A stretch of 64,000 nt of DNA from Mycolicibacterium brisbanense (GCF_001570425.1 NZ_BCSX01000019.1:62001-126000), one strand, 5' to 3'. Positions 25,849-33,888 are shown, counted from the stretch's first letter. Numbers and translations: made by a program. The notes: generated from the sequence alone by a model not told the origin.

Positions 25849-28076
25849 GCGGGTGTGTGAGGATCGGCTTTGCGCAGTGCTGAATCGTGCGCACCGCGGG
25901 TGGCCACAGGTTGCAGCGGGATGCGGTTGGCCGTCCCGGCCCCGGCGATCGCCTCCTGATGGGTGCGTTGATCTGCGGTCAGGCGGTCCAGGATGGCTTG
26001 CAGGGAATGCAATTCGCGCAGGCGTTGGGCGACCCATACGTTGTCATCGGTGAGTTCGCGGCCGGTGCGCTGGCGGTACTGCTGACGTCTGATCTCGACC
26101 AGCGCCGTGGTCTTGGCGTGCTGATCTTTGAGTTCGTCGAGGTGGGTGGCGTCGGTGGCGAAATGCCCGCACGACAGACAGGCGTTGCCCTTGTCGCAGG
26201 TTTTCAGTGGCGGCAGCAGGCACACCCCGTTGGGCAAGACCCGGTCGGTGCGCACTGAGAGCTGGGTCATGTCCAACATGTCAGACGGGCTGATTCCGAT
26301 GTCGGTGCCGTGAGCGCCGATCTTCTTGTGTTTGAGGAACTCCGCTTCGGCGGTCGCGGCCAGTGTCGCGGCATAACGCATGGTCATCTCGGGGCTCTTG
26401 TGGCCCAGGTAGCGCTGGACGACGTGGATCGGCACGCCGTCGTTGAGCAGTTCGGTGGCCCGGGTGTGGCGCAGCCGATGCGTTTGGGTGAACCGCAACG
26501 GGTTTCCCGCAGCATCGCTGAGACCATGGATGGCATCGAGCTTGTCCAGGGAGGCCCGATACGTTGCATACGGGCGGGGCCGGCGCCCGGCCAGGTTTTG
26601 TTTGACCGCGATGAACAGGTATTTCGGGGTGAGGCTGGGGTGGGTGTCGGCGAGCCAGCGCTGTTGCTCGGCGATGACGTTGACCACGGCCTGCTCGACC
26701 AGGATGGTGGGGATGACCCCGTCGACTTTGGTCTGTTGGTAGCGCAGTTTGGCCACGAACACATCGGGGTCATCGGTGGCGGTGGGCCGCGCCGCGCCGG
26801 GGATCGCTTCGAGCGGGTGGTGATCGAGCATGAGAATTTCTGAGGCCCGCCGCCCAGTCAGTGCTTGCAGCAGCCAGATCCGGGCGGCCTGGGGGTCGCC
26901 GAGGCCTTTGATCAGCGACACGGTGCCATCGGGATGGGTCACCGACACCAGGGCGCCCCGTTGGGCGGCGAGCACGTCGAGGTAGGCCAGCATCTGCTGC
27001 AGTTCTCCAGTGGAGTACCAGGTCAATTCCCGGGTGCGGTGGGCGCGGCGGGTGCGAAACGCCGGCCCCCACAACCGGGTGTGCGCCGCGGACAGGTTCT
27101 CCCAACGCGCATCGCCGGTGGCTGCCGCGGCCTCGGGTGCATGGTCGAGCATGAACGTGTAGAAGCTCTGGATCTGAGATTGGCTGTCGCCGATCGCCGT
27201 GGCAGACAACGGCTTGTCAGGTCGGGCAGCCGCGGCTGGGGAGCGCAGGTATTCGTTGTAGGTAGTGAAAATCAGGCGTAGCTGCGCCGGGTCATCGGAT
27301 AAGACGGGATCGGTGTAGCCACGCGCGATCACGAATTCACCGAAATGGCGCGCCATCTCGCGGGCACGATCGACTGCCGATGACCAGCGCAGCAACTCCG
27401 CATCCAGGCAGGTGCGCAGCCAAAACCGCACCCCTTCGCGCAGCCACGCTGGTTCGATCGCGCCGATGCGCACCGTCTTCTCGTGGCACGGTTCGTGTTC
27501 GCGTTGCGGGATCCGTGGATCGGCCCGCAGATCCCAGGTGTCATAGGCCCACCAGTCGATGGCGCTGGCCCGCACCGACACAAACAGGTGCAGATGCTCG
27601 ATCAGGCCCACAATATTGCGGCGTGTGCCGCCGGCGGGCAGCCGCGCATTGCGCCGCTCGAACACCACGACCGCGTGGCGCACCATGTCGTTGACCGCCA
27701 GGTCGGTGATGCTCACCGGGTGGCGGCCGTGCGCACTGCGGTACTCGGCCGCGGCGGCGCTGATGGCCTGGGTGGCCCAGCGCAGCAGGGAATGCTCGAT
27801 CTTGCGCAGCCCCTCGTGGTAGCACACCCACACCCACCAGGCGATCTCGTCGGCGAACCGCGCCGGTGTGGCCTGCGGGGTGAAGTCGTACACCCCAGCG
27901 GTCGCAGCGGGCGGCAGATCGTTCTTGCGGGACAGGAACACCCGATCTGCCGGGGGCAGATGCACCTGATAGGCCGGGCGGCGCCATTCGGCGGGTACCT
28001 GGGCCCACTGCGCCTGCCACGCCACCGCACCGAGGTCGCCTACCGGTGTGGTCAGGCGGCCCTCATTGCTGGCCAT
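25845..28076 (-). CDS. tnpB: TnpB-like tyrosine recombinase
   Basis: A 743-residue tyrosine recombinase. The catalytic set is Arg410 (LTGRRASE), His533 and Arg536 (THRLRHTRA), His559 (RYLGHKS) and Tyr568 (MTMRYAA). A Cys cluster after the catalytic domain (C619, C627, C633, C636, then H638) is characteristic of the TnpB branch of Tn554. It is longer than the Staphylococcus protein (about 630 residues) owing to its N-terminal part. ATG 28076 overlaps the end of tnpA by 14 bp. Confidence 0.92.
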   Translation of the reverse strand: MASNEGRLTTPVGDLGAVAWQAQWAQVPAEWRRPAYQVHLPPADRVFLSRKNDLPPAATAGVYDFTPQATPARFADEIAWWVWVCYHEGLRKIEHSLLRWATQAISAAAAEYRSAHGRHPVSITDLAVNDMVRHAVVVFERRNARLPAGGTRRNIVGLIEHLHLFVSVRASAIDWWAYDTWDLRADPRIPQREHEPCHEKTVRIGAIEPAWLREGVRFWLRTCLDAELLRWSSAVDRAREMARHFGEFVIARGYTDPVLSDDPAQLRLIFTTYNEYLRSPAAAARPDKPLSATAIGDSQSQIQSFYTFMLDHAPEAAAATGDARWENLSAAHTRLWGPAFRTRRAHRTRELTWYSTGELQQMLAYLDVLAAQRGALVSVTHPDGTVSLIKGLGDPQAARIWLLQALTGRRASEILMLDHHPLEAIPGAARPTATDDPDVFVAKLRYQQTKVDGVIPTILVEQAVVNVIAEQQRWLADTHPSLTPKYLFIAVKQNLAGRRPRPYATYRASLDKLDAIHGLSDAAGNPLRFTQTHRLRHTRATELLNDGVPIHVVQRYLGHKSPEMTMRYAATLAATAEAEFLKHKKIGAHGTDIGISPSDMLDMTQLSVRTDRVLPNGVCLLPPLKTCDKGNACLSCGHFATDATHLDELKDQHAKTTALVEIRRQQYRQRTGRELTDDNVWVAQRLRELHSLQAILDRLTADQRTHQEAIAGAGTANRIPLQPVATRGAHDSALRKADPHTPA

Positions 28077-29265
28077 CGTGAAGTCCTTTCCATCCGGCGA
28101 CATAGTTTTTCCACTCGGCCAGTGAACGCATCGCCGCGTCCTGGGTGACCCAGCCGTAGGTGGACAGAGTGGTCTGCACATCGGCGTGGCCCAGACGCCG
28201 CATCACCACATGCTCAGGCACCCCCGCCAGCAGCAACGCGGTGGCGTGAGTGTGGCGCAGCCAGTGCGGTGACCAATCCGGCGGCAGACTCCGATGCGCT
28301 GTGCGCAGCCCGCGCACCTTCTCGTAGATGTTCTCCTGGCGCATCGGCGAAAAACGCGGTCCCCGTTGCAGATTGACGAACACGAAATGATTCGACAGAT
28401 CATCGACCACCTGGTCGGCGTTCATCGCGACCAACTGCCACACATACTCTGAATACAGTGCCTCCAGGTCATCACCGACATAGATCCGCCGCGGCCCGGT
28501 CTTGACCCGAGCACCATGGGGATGATCTTGGCGCTCCACAATGTCGATCCACGGGGTCGCACCGGCGCCGATATGAAAATCGTTGTGCCGCAGTGATAAG
28601 GCCTCGCCCAGACGCATTCCCGTTTCGGCCAGTACTGCGAAAAACAATCGGTTGCGCACCGCGGCGGCCCCGCCGGTCCAGTCCCCGTCGCGCTGCACCG
28701 AGCAGCCATCGAGGATCGTGGCCACCTGGGCAGGCGACAAGACAGGGGTAGCCGATCGCCGCGGGGTGCGCACCGGGTAGATCGGGTGCTCGCCGTCGCG
28801 GTGGGGCCCGACGCCGTCGAGGAACCCGACGTAGCGGTTGTGGCGCCGCCAGCTGCCCCGCTGAGTGACCAAACGCCGATAAGGCACCTCGGTGGTGCCG
28901 GCATCAGCGTGATAGCGATACATCGACAACACCGCAGCCGCCCGCGGCTGCAAAGAACTGGTCACCATCTTGGTCTCGGGGGCACCCAGGCGCGGTGTCC
29001 CGGGCAGATCCCCAGTCCGCAGATACTGCAAGTACTGCCCGAACAGGGTGGTGGGGAAGTCATCCCAGCGATGGCCGGTGTGCTCGAGCATCGTGAACCA
29101 CCGCGCCAACCCCGCGGCGTAGCCACGCACCGTGTGCGGGGACGCGCCCCCCTCACGCAGAAACCTCAGATACTCCGCAGCCGGGGCCACCGGCAGATGA
29201 TCGGCGCCAACGACCGTGTAGGTGACAGGCTGGTCGGCAAAGATCACCCGCTGCACTCGCGCCAC
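28063..29265 (-). CDS. tnpA: TnpA-like tyrosine recombinase
   Basis: A 400-residue tyrosine recombinase with complete active site: Arg218 (ETGMRLGE), Lys near 255, His334 and Arg337 (HWLRHTHAT), His360 (LGHADVQ) and Tyr370 (LSTYGWV). The N-terminal SAM-like core-binding domain spans about residues 25-125. Length and order (tnpA then tnpB then tnpC) match Tn554. It starts at GTG 29265, only 16 bp after the stop of the XRE-ImmA gene, so it probably shares that transcript. Confidence 0.93.
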   Translation of the reverse strand: MARVQRVIFADQPVTYTVVGADHLPVAPAAEYLRFLREGGASPHTVRGYAAGLARWFTMLEHTGHRWDDFPTTLFGQYLQYLRTGDLPGTPRLGAPETKMVTSSLQPRAAAVLSMYRYHADAGTTEVPYRRLVTQRGSWRRHNRYVGFLDGVGPHRDGEHPIYPVRTPRRSATPVLSPAQVATILDGCSVQRDGDWTGGAAAVRNRLFFAVLAETGMRLGEALSLRHNDFHIGAGATPWIDIVERQDHPHGARVKTGPRRIYVGDDLEALYSEYVWQLVAMNADQVVDDLSNHFVFVNLQRGPRFSPMRQENIYEKVRGLRTAHRSLPPDWSPHWLRHTHATALLLAGVPEHVVMRRLGHADVQTTLSTYGWVTQDAAMRSLAEWKNYVAGWKGLHDGQQ

Positions 29266-29281
29266 CGGCCCCCCTTGTGTT

Positions 29282-30526
29282 CTAGCCGCGCCGGCTTCGC
29301 TGCCGCAACGGAATCACATTGCTGCCCGTACTGGGCGCCGATGACCCGGGTCCGACCGTCGCTCTGCCGCTGCCGGCGGCCACCCGCACCGCCGCCGCGC
29401 CCGGGGCGGCCCGCTGCCCGGCCATGAAGTCCTCCAGCAGATCCTGCGGCCACACCAAGTCATAGGGGGCCAGCATCGCCGCCGAACGCGCCGAAAACGC
29501 CATCTCCAGCCACTTGCTGATCAATCGTGGCCGCTCCACCTCACGGTCATTCCAGCCCGGCTCCACCCGACCCCACGTCGTATCGGTATCCGGATTGACC
29601 CGGGTGTAGAGCTGGCGGCGCAACGCCTCAAACCGCGCCCCAGTCAACAACTGCGAGGTATGCAGATGCTTGATCAACGCCCCCAGCGACACACCCCACT
29701 TTGCTTTCACCGGCAACAACTCCGCCAGCGACGGAGCCCGCGACACGTCCTTGGCCAGCACCGCCGCCGGCGCCAACAACTCCGAGGCGAACTGCGACGC
29801 CTGCTCCTCGCAGGCCTCGGTGACGCTGCCCGAGGCATGCAACACCAGATGACCCACCTCATGAGCCAGCGTCCAGCGGGTCCGTTCCCACGAATTCGAT
29901 TGCCGCACAACGATCAACGGCCGGGTATTGAACTCCCCGACACGCACCGAATAACCCAAATGCTTGTCGATCTTGCCGGTGGAATCCCCGTCACCCAGGA
30001 TCCGCCGTGACGAGGAGGTCAGCAAGCGGCGCACCACGACCACCACACCGCTGCGCTCGATCTCATGCGTCAGGTACTCGATCGGCTGATCGTGCTCCAA
30101 CCCCCAACTGGCACGCACCGCCGCAGCGGCCTGGGTCACTGCGGTGTCGATCGGAAGTATCGGCAACTTCACCGCAGGTAACTGAGTGCGGCCATTGAGC
30201 TCGTCGAGAAACTCCCCAGCCAATGCCGCGAACTGCGCCAAATACTCCCGCTCGGTCGCCGTGATCGACCGCGGCGCACGGAACAACAGATCCGACTGGT
30301 GCACCCGCGACGTCGGAGCGGTGGTGAAAAATTTCGCCGGGAACCGCAACACCGCCACCAGCCGGTCGAAATCCTTGATCGGCAACGCCGTCGTGGTCGA
30401 CTTCTCCAACCGGTTCAGCCGAGAATGCTTCCAGCCCAACGCTTCCATCACCGCAGTGGCAGTCATCGCGCGCATGACCCGGGCCTGGTTGACCCGCAAC
30501 CCATACACGTCCACGGTCGTCGTCAT
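29282..30526 (-). CDS. XRE HTH - ImmA/IrrE-type metallopeptidase fusion
   Basis: A 414-residue protein. Residues 5-65 form an XRE-like HTH (RVNQARVMRAMTATAVMEALGWKHSRLNRLEK). The M78-type protease domain has the zinc motif HEVGH (222-226) and downstream Glu ligands in EEQASQFASELL (240-251). In ICEBs1 and related elements ImmA cleaves the ImmR repressor to release transposition; in others, XRE-ImmA fusions regulate stress or toxin modules. Here it lies directly upstream of tnpA on the same strand. The basic, low-complexity C-tail (about 350-414) is unusual. Confidence 0.9.
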   Translation of the reverse strand: MTTTVDVYGLRVNQARVMRAMTATAVMEALGWKHSRLNRLEKSTTTALPIKDFDRLVAVLRFPAKFFTTAPTSRVHQSDLLFRAPRSITATEREYLAQFAALAGEFLDELNGRTQLPAVKLPILPIDTAVTQAAAAVRASWGLEHDQPIEYLTHEIERSGVVVVVRRLLTSSSRRILGDGDSTGKIDKHLGYSVRVGEFNTRPLIVVRQSNSWERTRWTLAHEVGHLVLHASGSVTEACEEQASQFASELLAPAAVLAKDVSRAPSLAELLPVKAKWGVSLGALIKHLHTSQLLTGARFEALRRQLYTRVNPDTDTTWGRVEPGWNDREVERPRLISKWLEMAFSARSAAMLAPYDLVWPQDLLEDFMAGQRAAPGAAAVRVAAGSGRATVGPGSSAPSTGSNVIPLRQRSRRG

Positions 30527-30587
30527 TGCGACCTCGATTCAACAGCCACCCGCCGACATTCGCATCGACCCCCGACACCACGACCCC

Positions 30588-31298
30588 TTAAGCCGGCTCC
30601 TCGGGATCCTCGCCCGTCCCCAGCGCCGGCGGCTCGTACTCGCCGAAGTCGTCCCTGGGCCCCTGACCCTGCGCCGACGGAGTCACCAGCGGAGAGTCGG
30701 TGACTGGAGGCAGCGGCTCGGTTGCCAAAATCTGCACCCGCGACGCATTGTCCACATCCACCACGAACGCCAACACCGCCTCCGACAATCCCCACCCATC
30801 GTCGGTCGGCCACCACAGGGCGAAGATATCCGGTGTACCGGCCGGAGTCACAATCGGCGACGGAAACAACTGCGCCGGCTCGTCCTCGTCCAACAACATC
30901 TGCTCGTCGACCTGAGCCTTCGGCGGCCGCAGCACCCGAAGATCGCCGCCCGTCGGATGCGTCACCACCCGAACTCGCTCCCCGTGCAACACCTTCGACG
31001 GCCACCGTCGCGCACGAAAATCCATCCCCCGCGAATCGGCGATCTGCACCGACAACCCACTGCCACGAGAAGTCAACAACGTGTCCCCAGGGATCGGCTT
31101 GCGAAGCTCGCGCATCCTCAACACCATCTGGCGCACACACGTACAAAACGCCTGACCATGAATATCCAACGGATCCTCGAACAACGGCTGCCACATCTGG
31201 CCAACCTTGGGGATCACCACCTCCAAGTCGTAACGCAGAGTCGCCAACGACGGCCCATGATCCGACACCGCCTTGCGCAACCGCTCTTGTAGGTTCAC
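30588..31298 (-). CDS. Unrecognised protein, first gene of the transposase operon
   Basis: A 236-residue soluble protein that I do not recognise. GTG 31298 is the likely start; the preceding in-frame sequence overlaps the probable promoter. The N-terminal part is helical with several charged residues. The middle is beta-rich with Arg/Trp (FRARRWPSKVLHGERVRVVTHP), and the C-terminus is acidic and Pro-rich. No catalytic motif is apparent. It sits 61 bp upstream of the XRE-ImmA gene, so it could be its substrate, partner or the antagonist of a toxin-like pair. Confidence 0.75.
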   Translation of the reverse strand: MNLQERLRKAVSDHGPSLATLRYDLEVVIPKVGQMWQPLFEDPLDIHGQAFCTCVRQMVLRMRELRKPIPGDTLLTSRGSGLSVQIADSRGMDFRARRWPSKVLHGERVRVVTHPTGGDLRVLRPPKAQVDEQMLLDEDEPAQLFPSPIVTPAGTPDIFALWWPTDDGWGLSEAVLAFVVDVDNASRVQILATEPLPPVTDSPLVTPSAQGQGPRDDFGEYEPPALGTGEDPEEPA

Positions 31299-31468
31299 AC
31301 GGCGAATTTCGCACACAAAAACAGAGAGCGCAAGCAACACGCCGCATCGGCGTGGCGAGAGGGTTGATATTGCTACGCACACTCTTAGAGTACATGTACC
31401 CGACGATAAATACGCAGTTCAACACGCATTGTGCGCCCACATTGTGTAGTTAACTACTGATAACTGGT
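31299..31468. promoter_or_regulatory. Right end of the transposon: operon promoter and recombinase sites
   Basis: 170 bp without a gene. Adjacent perfect dyads ACTCT-T-AGAGT (31381-31391) and GTACATGTAC (31390-31399) are candidate operators for the XRE protein. CATTGTG is directly repeated at 31427 and 31440. A 12-bp palindrome GTAGTTAACTAC (31446-31457) overlaps the terminal repeat CTACTGATAAC (31454-31464). The leftward promoter of the five-gene unit must lie here. Confidence 0.7.
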
Positions 31469-31649
31469 TCAGGTGCTGCTCCATGTCGGCAGGGACCGCG
31501 AACGGCGGCGACGGCTGTCGGAGATCGCCGTGCTGCAACGCGGGGTCGACGGTGTTCTCGACGTGTGCACAGCATGGCACGCGGACACCGGGTTCGGCGC
31601 CGGTGCAGGCATTCTGCGCCGGATGCTCGCCGATCGGGGCGTGTCGTGA
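31467..31649 (+). pseudogene. tadA: tadA 3' part, severed by the transposon
   Basis: Open in frame from the element boundary to TGA 31647-31649: VQVLLHVGRDRERRRRLSEI..., the C-terminal end of a CpaF/TadA ATPase (about 60 residues). It has no start codon of its own near the boundary. Joining to codon 326 of the 5' part gives a 386-residue protein. The stop overlaps the GTG of tadB, so loss of translation through tadA should also reduce TadB synthesis. Confidence 0.9.
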
Positions 31650-32416
31650 GCACCGCGGCGCTGGCCCTCGCTGCGGCCCTGCTGGCCTGGCCCTCCGCGC
31701 CCCGACGGCTGCGGGCGTTGCCGCGCCCGCCACAGCGACGTCCATGGGCAGTGCTCGCGCCGGTGCTGATCGCGTTGGCGTGGCTCGTGCCGATCCCCGT
31801 CGCGGTGGCTGCCGGAGCGATGGTGGGCACCGTGGCGCTGCGCAGGCATCGCCGAGCCATGCAGGGGCGTCGAGCGGCCGAATCTGTTGCGCTGCAATCG
31901 GCGTTGGAGGTGTTGGTCGGTGAACTGCGGGTCGGGGCGCACCCGGTTGCCGCGTTCACCGTGGCCGCGCAGGAGGTCGCCGGCCCGGTGGCCGATGGGA
32001 TGCGTGCCGTGGCGGCGCGGGCCCGGCTGGGTGCCGATGTCGCGGCCGGGCTCGACGACGTCGCGGTGGCCTCGCCGCTGCCGATGCACTGGCACCGGCT
32101 CGCGGTGTGTTGGCGACTGGCAGAGGCCCGTGGTCTGGCCGTCGCCACGCTGATGCAGACCGCTGCGCAGGACATCGTTGAGCGGGAACGCTTTTCCGCC
32201 CGGGTCACCGCGGCCATGGCCGGTGCCCGCACCACCGCGGCCATGTTGGCCGGGCTGCCGGTCATCGGCATCGCGCTCGGGCAGATGATCGGTGCGGAGC
32301 CTCTTGCGTTCCTGCTTGCCCCCGGCGTGGGCGGCTGGCTGTTGGTCATCGGAGTCCTGCTGGCGTGCGCAGGCCTGCTGTGGTCAGACCGGATAGTGGC
32401 CGGAGTGCTGAAATGA
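31646..32416 (+). CDS. tadB: TadB-like pilus assembly membrane protein
   Basis: A 256-residue protein of the T2SS-F family (Rv3658c type). Two N-terminal hydrophobic segments precede a cytoplasmic helical domain (ALEVLVGELRVGAHPVAAF), and two membrane segments lie at the C-terminus. TadB and TadC form the inner-membrane platform for Flp pilin assembly. GTG 31646 overlaps the tadA stop, a coupling that the transposon has disturbed. Confidence 0.85.
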   Translation: MSTAALALAAALLAWPSAPRRLRALPRPPQRRPWAVLAPVLIALAWLVPIPVAVAAGAMVGTVALRRHRRAMQGRRAAESVALQSALEVLVGELRVGAHPVAAFTVAAQEVAGPVADGMRAVAARARLGADVAAGLDDVAVASPLPMHWHRLAVCWRLAEARGLAVATLMQTAAQDIVERERFSARVTAAMAGARTTAAMLAGLPVIGIALGQMIGAEPLAFLLAPGVGGWLLVIGVLLACAGLLWSDRIVAGVLK

Positions 32417-32985
32417 GCTGGGCGGCAATCTTTCTCGCGGTCGCTCTGCTGGTGTCTGCGGATCGGCCCGCGACGCGGCTACGGACCCACCCGTCGGCTG
32501 CGCCGCGGCTGCCGCAGCGCCCGTCGGCGGACGACCCGCTGGCTGCTGCGTCGACGTTCGAGCTGTTCGCCGCCTGCCTGAGCGCCGGCATGGCGGTGTC
32601 GAGCGCGGCGGCCGCCGCGGCGCCGTCGGCACCCGAACCGCTCGCCGGGTTGCTCACCCGGTCCGCCGATCTGCTCGCTCTTGGCGCGGATCCCGTGACG
32701 GCGTGGCCGAATGATGCTGGCCTCAACGACCGCAACGCCGAAGCCCTGCTGCGGCTGGCCCGCAGGTCGGCATCGTCGGGCACGGCGCTGGCCCGTGGAG
32801 TCGCCGAGTTGGCCGATCAGTCGCGCCACGAAGCTGCCGCGGCAGCCGACGCCGCTGCCGAGCGGGCCGGTGTGCTCATCGCCGGGCCGCTCGGGCTGTG
32901 CTACCTCCCGGCCTTTCTGTGTCTGGGGATCATCCCCGTCGTGGCAGGGCTCGCGGGAGACGTTCTGAGTTCGGGTTTGTGGTGA
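32413..32985 (+). CDS. tadC: TadC-like pilus assembly membrane protein
   Basis: A 190-residue T2SS-F-domain protein (Rv3657c type), smaller than proteobacterial TadC, as in other mycobacteria. One N-terminal hydrophobic segment, a helical region (FELFAACLSAGMAVSSAA) and a C-terminal membrane segment (LCYLPAFLCLGIIPVVAGL) are visible. ATG 32413 overlaps the tadB stop (ATGA). Confidence 0.85.
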   Translation: MSWAAIFLAVALLVSADRPATRLRTHPSAAPRLPQRPSADDPLAAASTFELFAACLSAGMAVSSAAAAAAPSAPEPLAGLLTRSADLLALGADPVTAWPNDAGLNDRNAEALLRLARRSASSGTALARGVAELADQSRHEAAAAADAAAERAGVLIAGPLGLCYLPAFLCLGIIPVVAGLAGDVLSSGLW

Positions 32986-33012
32986 CATCGGTACACATCG
33001 GGAGGAAACATC

Positions 33013-33216
33013 ATGGCGGGAAAGATCATTGCGCAGATCCAGACGCGGTTGGCCGTGTTGGCGGTCGACGAGGACGGAATGTCGACGGTCGAATATGCCA
33101 TCGGCACCATCGCTGCGGCGGCCTTCGGCGCGATTCTCTACACGGTGGTCACCGGCGACTCGATCGTGACGGCGTTGACCAACATCATCAGCCGGGCGCT
33201 GAGCACCAAGGTCTAG
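33013..33216 (+). CDS. DUF4244 Flp-pilin-like protein
   Basis: A 67-residue probable pilin (Rv3656c type). The processing motif G-MSTVEYAIG has Glu at +5, as for type IV/Flp prepilins, followed by a hydrophobic stretch TIAAAAFGAILYTVV. ATG 33013 follows GGAGGAAA. It is the likely major subunit of the mycobacterial Tad fibre. Confidence 0.88.
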   Translation: MAGKIIAQIQTRLAVLAVDEDGMSTVEYAIGTIAAAAFGAILYTVVTGDSIVTALTNIISRALSTKV

Positions 33217-33218
33217 GT

Positions 33219-33539
33219 GACCGTGGTGCGGTCACTGTCGAGGCGGCGTTCGCGATCGCGGCCCTGGTGGTGGTTCTTGCGTTGTGTCTGGCCGGCCTCA
33301 GTGCGGTGTCGATGCAGGTGCGCTGTGTCGATGCGGCGCGAGAAGCGGCGCGGCTGGCCGCGCGCGGCGATGATCGCTCGGCCACCGAGGTGGCTCAGCG
33401 TATCGCCCCGCGAGATGCGGTGGTGCAGTTGCGACGTGACGGCGCGCTGGTGGTGGCGCGGGTCAGCGTCGCCGCCGCGATGCCGGGGCTCACCGTCGCC
33501 GCCGAGGCCGCCGCGGCGATCGAACCGGGTGTGCGATGA
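33219..33539 (+). CDS. tadE: TadE-like pseudopilin, start codon not identifiable
   Basis: The reading frame gives GDRGAVTVEAAFAIAALVVVLAL..., a TadE prepilin-like N-terminus, and runs about 105 residues to TGA 33537-33539 (Rv3655c type). No ATG, GTG or TTG exists in this frame between the upstream tadC region and GTG 33267, which is inside the membrane segment. The GTG at 33217 just after the DUF4244 stop is in another frame. Either a non-standard start is used or a small deletion has broken the gene. The coordinate given is only the frame limit. Confidence 0.6.
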   Translation, partial: DRGAVTVEAAFAIAALVVVLALCLAGLSAVSMQVRCVDAAREAARLAARGDDRSATEVAQRIAPRDAVVQLRRDGALVVARVSVAAAMPGLTVAAEAAAAIEPGVR

Positions 33540-33888
33540 CGCCGGTTCGGCCAGCGTGCTGGCTGCCGCGATGATCGGTGTGCTCGTCATGTGCGCGATG
33601 GCGGGTGCCAGTGTCGGTGCGGCGGTGATCGCGCGGCATCGGGCCCAGGCCGCAGCGGATCTGGGTGCGCTCGCCGCGGCGGGGGCGTTGATCGCGGGAC
33701 CGGATGCGGCGTGCACGCAGGCGGCCGCGATCGCGTCGGCGATGCGTACCACGGTGGCGCAGTGCCGGGTGGATGGCCTCGATGTGGTGCTCACGGTGCA
33801 CGCCGAGGTGCGGCTCGGCCGGTGGGGCATCGGTCCGGCGACGGCGGTGGCCCGAGCGGGTCCGAGCGAAACCGCCTCGGCTGCTTAG
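33529..33888 (+). CDS. TadG-like/Rv3654c-type membrane protein
   Basis: A 119-residue protein starting at GTG 33529, overlapping the tadE end by 11 bp. The N-terminus DDAGSASVLAAAMIGVLVMCAMAG resembles the TadE/TadG pseudopilin-like segment. A cysteine pair (ACTQ..AQCRV) lies in the outer domain. Last gene of the tad locus; its stop abuts the convergent PAS gene. Confidence 0.78.
   Translation: MCDDAGSASVLAAAMIGVLVMCAMAGASVGAAVIARHRAQAAADLGALAAAGALIAGPDAACTQAAAIASAMRTTVAQCRVDGLDVVLTVHAEVRLGRWGIGPATAVARAGPSETASAA

Larger units (their letters stand above)
19606..31468. mobile_element. Tn554-family site-specific transposon inserted in tadA
   Basis: An element of about 11.86 kb. The left end GTTATCTGTAG (19606-19616) and right end CTACTGATAAC (31454-31464) form an 11-bp inverted repeat with one mismatch, flanked by 4-6 bp of core-like sequence. 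The genes include tnpA, tnpB and tnpC in the order and overlap known for Tn554. Deleting from 19606 to 31468 (or shifted 1 bp) leaves 1161 nt of tadA, exactly 387 codons in frame. No target duplication is seen, as expected for tyrosine-recombinase Tn554 elements. Cargo: MmpL transporter, DUF6188, thioesterase, two TetR genes, XRE-ImmA and one unknown gene. Confidence 0.88.

Noticed and set aside
30186..31453. Long plus-strand open frames opposite the XRE-ImmA and unknown genes
   Set aside because: They are low-complexity Pro/Thr/His/Arg mirror frames of the minus-strand genes without ribosome sites.
33217..33888. A single long protein from GTG 33217 covering tadE and tadG
   Set aside because: In that frame the first 100 residues are Arg/Trp-rich nonsense, while the overlapping frame encodes a clear TadE segment.
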